A DNA stretch of 25,665 nucleotides, taken from assembly GCA_013695195.1 (NCBI GenBank), contig JACDAY010000160.1:1-25665 (forward strand), read 5' to 3'. This document shows positions 22,062 to 25,665 of the stretch, piece by piece. The notes beneath the pieces were generated by a model. The model saw only the letters and a program-made list of their open reading frames with translations, made no database searches and was not told the DNA's origin. The translations under genes were made by a program, and so were the position numbers. Position 1 is the stretch's first letter. Each line of letters opens with the position of its first letter. This stretch comes from Blastocatellia bacterium. Its GTDB lineage: Bacteria > Acidobacteriota > Blastocatellia > Pyrinomonadales > Pyrinomonadaceae.

Positions 22062-23072
22062 GTGAAAGAGACGCGCTTGAGTTATTTGGCAAATATTTTT
22101 CTTTCCATTATTTTTTTGGTGGCGGTAATTTATTCTCAGCCTCCGATTTCAGCTCCTGCAAATCTCCCTGCTTTGTCGCAGAATACTGCGGAGCTGGTGC
22201 ATTTCGGTGATTTGATAGATGTCGATGTTGTGGGCAGCTTCGAATACGACTGGCGCGGAAGTTTGAACCCCGAAGGATTTCTCGATGGGTTGGATAGAAT
22301 CGAAGAGCAAATCTACGGACTTTGTAAAAGTGAGGATGAGCTTGCAGCGGTTATATCCAAACAATACAGCGTGGCTCTTCGAGACCCCAAAGTCATAGTG
22401 AAGATTGTCGACCGTTCGAATCGGGCCGTCGTGTTTTTGGACGGAGCGGTGAAATTTCCACAACGCTTTCAGATAAAGCGTCCGGTTTTGCTTAATGAGT
22501 TGCTGGTAATGTCCGGCGGGATCACGGACAAGACGAGCGGCGAAATCAAAATTTTCCGGCCGCGGAATCTTAACTGCGAATCACAGCAGGGCGAGTCGAT
22601 CGGTGATGCTTCTCAGGCCGGCCAAAGCAACGGCTCTAACGTTACACTCATCAAAATTACAGATTTGCTTTCGGGAATGCAGGAAGCAAATCCACGGATA
22701 CTAAGCGGCGATATTATAACTGTTGTTGAGGCTTTGCCGATCTATTTGATCGGGGGCGTCGCGGTCCCGAAACAGATATCTTCGCGCTCTGAATTAACGC
22801 TGTCTCGTGCTATCGCGTCTGCCGGCGGAGTGTCAAAAAACGGCTTGGAAGACAAGATCACGATTTTTCGAAGGGACGGGAAGGAAAGACTTGTTATCGA
22901 AACCAGCCTTAAGAAAATAAAAGCGAATCAGGCGGAAGATCCGGTTCTTCGGGCACAGGATATAATAGAAGTGGGAGAAAAAGGCCGCGAACGACGAAAG
23001 TTCCCGCCGTCAGTGGAAGCGCCTGCAGCCGGTGATAATTTTACAAAGCTTCCACTTAGAATAATCGACTGA
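22062..23072 (+). CDS. Polysaccharide export / SLBB-domain protein (Wza-like)
   Basis: A 336-aa exported protein starting from GTG (no ATG is available upstream of the signal). Residues about 8-25 form the signal peptide (LANIFLSIIFLVAVIYSQ). The polysaccharide biosynthesis/export domain follows: FGDLIDVDVVGSFEYDWRGSL with NPEGFLDG, then ISKQYSVALRDPKVIVKIV (about 47-118). Next come SLBB-type ligand-binding repeats, one at VVFLDGAVKFPQRFQI with LLVMSGGITD (about 123-155) and a second at YLIGGVAVPKQI with AIASAGGVSK (about 226-265). No lipobox is visible, unlike E. coli Wza. It may form part of an outer-membrane export channel for surface polysaccharide, yet no tyrosine kinase or chain-length gene is adjacent. 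Confidence 0.88.
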   Translation: MKETRLSYLANIFLSIIFLVAVIYSQPPISAPANLPALSQNTAELVHFGDLIDVDVVGSFEYDWRGSLNPEGFLDGLDRIEEQIYGLCKSEDELAAVISKQYSVALRDPKVIVKIVDRSNRAVVFLDGAVKFPQRFQIKRPVLLNELLVMSGGITDKTSGEIKIFRPRNLNCESQQGESIGDASQAGQSNGSNVTLIKITDLLSGMQEANPRILSGDIITVVEALPIYLIGGVAVPKQISSRSELTLSRAIASAGGVSKNGLEDKITIFRRDGKERLVIETSLKKIKANQAEDPVLRAQDIIEVGEKGRERRKFPPSVEAPAAGDNFTKLPLRIID

Positions 23073-23176
23073 CAAAATTTACGAATCGAAAAAAAAATTG
23101 TTTAAATTGTCCAAACTTCGTAAATTTGTTTTAATAATTGAATTATTCCTGTTATTCTATATCTCGTAAATTTAAT

Positions 23177-23398
23177 ATGAAAAATCGGCAGAAAAAATTC
23201 AGCCGCAGGGCAATAGCACTTTTTTGGTTAACGCTTGTAGCAATCGTTATAGGTGTATTGATCTATCTCGAACAAATTGCTGTTCTTTACGTTCTTGCGA
23301 CTCTCTCGCTGGTAGTGCTTCTTTTAGTTGTAGCGTTTGCTAACCTTGAGAAAGTGGGACGTGAAAACATTGAGAGCTTTGCGCGCGAATCCGAATAG
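23177..23398 (+). CDS. Two-TM mini membrane protein
   Basis: 73 residues from ATG 23177: a basic N-terminus (MKNRQKKFSRR), two closely spaced hydrophobic helices (about 13-33 and 36-56), and a charged C-terminus (NLEKVGRENIESFARESE). The positive-inside rule places both ends in the cytoplasm. The frame is open to TTG 23138, but the added residues look non-coding. It ends 7 bp before the metalloprotease start, suggesting co-translation. No function is recognised. Confidence 0.65.
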   Translation: MKNRQKKFSRRAIALFWLTLVAIVIGVLIYLEQIAVLYVLATLSLVVLLLVVAFANLEKVGRENIESFARESE

Positions 23399-23405
23399 CT
23401 ATTTG

Positions 23406-24728
23406 ATGCAAAGACCGTTTAAATATTTACTAACACTCGTTTTGCTGGCTTTCGCAACAGGACCGATGCTGTTAAGCGCGTCGGCTGCTTCCGGGGGAAA
23501 AAACGGAACCTTGCGCTGGAGGCCCGGCAAAATCCGCATCGCGGTGTCATCATCACTCTTAAAACAAACGTCTAATCTAAAATCCGATAGTGATGTTTTG
23601 GGCGCTCTCCAACGCAGTTTACTGACATGGGAACGGGCTGCCAACATAAGTTTTGAAAGTGCGAGTTCTGAAACGCAAAATGTAAGCCCCTCCGGGAACA
23701 ACGGCGACGGCGTCAGTCTGATCACAATCGCACAAACACCTGAAAACCTACTCCTTTTTGCAAAAAACCCGGACGAAACTGCTGCCACGACTCGCGTTTT
23801 TTTCGACAAAATGGGCTTTATTACTGAAGCTGACATAGTTTTGAATCCGTATCAGCAGTTCTCCACCGATGGAAACTTCGGCAGTTTTGATTTGGAATCT
23901 ACCCTGACACATGAAATCGGCCACCTTCTCGGCCTCGACCATTCGGCCGTATTAGGCTCGACGATGTTCGAAAATTACGGGAAGAATGGCGTTTACGGGT
24001 TGCAGAATTTCGCCCCCCGAACTCTGTCGGAAATTGATATATCGTCAGTTCGTGCGAGGTATGGTGCCCCCGCTTCGAACAACAAATGCTGTGGAGCAAT
24101 AAACGGCAAGCTACTCGCAAACAACGGAAAGGCCGCTGCCAACACTGCTGTGTGGGCGGAAAACATTAAGACCGGAAAAGTTCATGCCGAGACTTTCTCA
24201 AACTCGGATGGAAAATTTGAATTCAGCGGACTCTCGTCCGGGGTTTATAAGCTTTTTGCTCAGATGCCTGGCACATCAACAAAAGCATTTTCACTTAATC
24301 ATGTTGGAGATGTGGCAGTTTCAAGGGGCAATACAGCGGCACTGACTAAGACCCTAGGCGGAAAGCCGAATGATTTTGAATTGCAGTACGTCGGATTCAA
24401 CGGCCAGCTTTCCGGGTTGGCTGTGCCTGTAAATACGGGTAAGGCATACACGATTTATCTCGGCGGCAAAAATTTGGACAGTAAAAATATCTCTTTCCGT
24501 TTCGGTTCCAGCTTCCTTTCAATAACACCTAACTCCATAATATCCCACGACTTTGGAGCGGATTTATCTGTCGTGAGCTTCGAGTTAAGAGTGGACCCGA
24601 AAGCTCCAATCGGTGAATACAGCATATTCGCGGATTCGGCAGCCGGGGGCATAGGCGCTGTGGTCGGTGCCATCGCCGTTCGTGGATTTCTAAACCCGTT
24701 AAGCACAATAGATATAGGCGACAATTAA
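23406..24728 (+). CDS. Secreted matrixin-type zinc metalloprotease with C-terminal Ig-like domains
   Basis: 440 aa from ATG 23406. Signal peptide 1-27 (LLTLVLLAFATGPMLLSASA). The catalytic domain (about 35-222) has the metzincin zinc motif THEIGHLLGLDHS: His169, Glu170, His173 and His179, with the Met-turn at STMF (Met187), as in M10 matrixins. A beta-sandwich of the carboxypeptidase-regulatory type follows (about 225-290: INGKLLANNGKAAANTAVWA, then GKFEFSGLSSGVYKLFAQ), and then an IPT/Ig-like region (about 310-430). No obvious propeptide cysteine switch was found, so activity may be controlled by export or inhibitors. The frame is open upstream to 23337, but that overlaps the mini membrane gene. 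It probably degrades extracellular or surface proteins. Confidence 0.9.
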   Translation: MQRPFKYLLTLVLLAFATGPMLLSASAASGGKNGTLRWRPGKIRIAVSSSLLKQTSNLKSDSDVLGALQRSLLTWERAANISFESASSETQNVSPSGNNGDGVSLITIAQTPENLLLFAKNPDETAATTRVFFDKMGFITEADIVLNPYQQFSTDGNFGSFDLESTLTHEIGHLLGLDHSAVLGSTMFENYGKNGVYGLQNFAPRTLSEIDISSVRARYGAPASNNKCCGAINGKLLANNGKAAANTAVWAENIKTGKVHAETFSNSDGKFEFSGLSSGVYKLFAQMPGTSTKAFSLNHVGDVAVSRGNTAALTKTLGGKPNDFELQYVGFNGQLSGLAVPVNTGKAYTIYLGGKNLDSKNISFRFGSSFLSITPNSIISHDFGADLSVVSFELRVDPKAPIGEYSIFADSAAGGIGAVVGAIAVRGFLNPLSTIDIGDN

Positions 24729-24781
24729 ACGGTGTTTAAAAGTAAGTTGCAATTCGATTTGGATTGTGCATAATCTGAATT

Positions 24782-24861
24782 GTTCACCTCCCCGGTGAAC
24801 ATCCGGTCACAAGGGGTGAGGACTTGTGGCCAATTGGGCGACGGTGTGGGAGACGTCGCCC
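24782..24861. ncRNA. Three-hairpin structured leader, candidate cis-regulatory RNA
   Basis: Three consecutive stems fill 80 bp. Stem 1 is GTTCACC / GGTGAAC (24782-24788, 24794-24800) with loop TCCCC. Stem 2 is GGTCACAAG / CTTGTGGCC (24805-24813, 24823-24831), 9 bp with one wobble pair if transcribed on the plus strand. Stem 3 is GGGCGACG / CGTCGCCC (24836-24843, 24854-24861), perfect. Loop 1 (CTCCC) is complementary to GGGAG in loop 3, and its CCCC to GGGG at the base of loop 2, so alternative loop-loop contacts are possible. It lies about 190 bp before the permease start. No known riboswitch was recognised. The rest of 24729-25051 is AT-rich without a gene. Confidence 0.5.
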
Positions 24862-25051
24862 TACTTAATTTAATCAACGTTCATTCTTTTATTACTTGAC
24901 CTTGCAACTAATAAGCGTAATATTCTAAATATTGATTACGGTGAAGTTGCGATTACTACAACATCTACTTCTTCGCAATCATTCAATATGAATTTCGGTT
25001 GAGATTTGAACAGCTGACAACGCACGTTCCGCGGTTTTTTCACTGCCCGTT

Positions 25052-25665
25052 ATGAAAAAGAAAGAACGAAGCTGGTTCAAGAAATGGCTTTATAACGAAG
25101 TCGCGGAGCCGGAAGGTCCTCACGCGCATGAAGTAGACCATACGCATTCCTGGTGGAAAGTCATGTGCCTCACAGGCGTCGATTACTTTTCCACCTTGGG
25201 CTACCAGCCCGGAATCGCCTTTCTTGCCGCTGGTGCGTTGGCGCCCTTTGCTACATTAGTACTCGTTCTGTTGACATTGTTCGGCGCGCTGCCCATGTAC
25301 CGGCGGGTTGCGGAAGAAAGTCCGCACGGCGACGGGTCGATCTCGATGCTCGAAAAACTGCTTTCACGGTGGAAAGGCAAAATGTTCGTGCTGGTTCTTC
25401 TCGGTTTCGTGGCGACAAGCTTTATAATTACAATCACTCTCTCCGCCGCGGATGCGACGGCGCACATCGTTGAAAATCCTTTTGTTGAACATAACCTAAA
25501 GTTTCTCAATCATCGAATTATAGTTACGCTAGTTTTGATCGGTTTTCTCGGCGCAGTTTTCCTGCGCGGCTTTAACGAAGCGATCGGAATTGCCGTCGGC
25601 ATTGTCGCACTTTTTTTGGTTCTTAATGTGATTTCGATCAGCTTCGGACTTTACGAAATTTTCGT
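25052..25665 (+). CDS. APC-superfamily permease, N-terminal part (window edge)
   Basis: 204 codons of an open-ended gene. An acidic, His-containing N-terminus (EPEGPHAHEVDHTHSWW) leads into membrane helices: TGVDYFSTLGYQPGIAFLAA with a long hydrophobic run, the conserved ESPHGDGSISMLEKL loop, FVLVLLGFVATSFIITITLS and later segments. The YFSTLGYQPGIA opening and the loop SPHGDGS are typical of the APC (amino acid/polyamine/cation) permeases, within which K+ importers also occur. The substrate cannot be read from this part. A three-hairpin leader lies upstream, so ligand-dependent control is conceivable. No strong Shine-Dalgarno precedes ATG 25052. Confidence 0.82.
   Translation, partial: MKKKERSWFKKWLYNEVAEPEGPHAHEVDHTHSWWKVMCLTGVDYFSTLGYQPGIAFLAAGALAPFATLVLVLLTLFGALPMYRRVAEESPHGDGSISMLEKLLSRWKGKMFVLVLLGFVATSFIITITLSAADATAHIVENPFVEHNLKFLNHRIIVTLVLIGFLGAVFLRGFNEAIGIAVGIVALFLVLNVISISFGLYEIF

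Noticed and set aside
24782..24861. tRNA or known riboswitch (c-di-AMP, fluoride, guanidine)
   Set aside because: No cloverleaf or T-loop sequence, and the conserved cores of these riboswitches as remembered were not found; kept as an unassigned structured element.

Overview
The window looks like chromosomal DNA of an Acidobacteriota bacterium, probably class Blastocatellia (Pyrinomonadaceae-like). This is inferred from gene content: a deoxyhypusine-synthase-like gene in a polyamine operon, tandem secreted amidohydrolases, DUF3108 and matrixin proteins, and many small lineage-type hypotheticals. It has not been confirmed by any search. No rRNA, tRNA, CRISPR array, integrase, transposase or phage gene was seen. 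It reads as a housekeeping region rather than a genomic island.

Layout. (1) 1-5759, minus strand: a lipoprotein HtrA/DegP-like protease cut by the window edge, then a polyamine operon transcribed right to left: speA (arginine decarboxylase), a small zinc-ribbon protein, a deoxyhypusine/homospermidine-synthase-like enzyme, and agmatinase. SpeA makes agmatine, agmatinase makes putrescine, and the DHS-like enzyme would use putrescine or agmatine for a longer polyamine. (2) 5887-9997, plus strand: a tail-anchored hypothetical and glutamine synthetase, each behind a well-formed sigma-54 (-24/-12) promoter, then a GNAT acetyltransferase. (3) 10056-12710: a zinc-ribbon/coiled-coil protein, pyrF, and a secreted protein with two DUF3108-like halves. 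(4) 12731-15964: a ferrous-iron uptake cluster (Fur-like palindrome, feoA, feoB, a tiny FeoB-associated Cys-rich membrane protein), overlapped by a MoaB/Mog gene. (5) 15978-18579, minus: two tandem secreted amidohydrolases, one with intact metal ligands and one that has lost most of them. (6) 18877-20616: a third sigma-54 promoter driving a 72-aa basic protein, a class-II cyclic-nucleotide phosphodiesterase, and two overlapping small basic-protein genes on the minus strand. (7) 20813-24728: a two-TM helical protein, a zinc-ribbon protein, a polysaccharide-export (SLBB) protein, a two-TM mini-protein and a matrixin metalloprotease. (8) 24782 to the end: a compact three-hairpin RNA-like element upstream of an APC-type permease that runs off the window.

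The most striking unannotated structure is a set of five elements. Each has two arrays of imperfect 7-9-bp tandem repeats in opposite orientation around a short spacer. Their sequences differ but the architecture is shared. Four lie between co-directional genes (dhs/speB, glnA/GNAT, feoA/feoB, and the amidohydrolase pair, where the element runs into the downstream signal peptide) and one lies in frame inside feoB. A separate 145-bp inverted repeat follows speB. The other leading candidate is the triple-hairpin leader of the permease.
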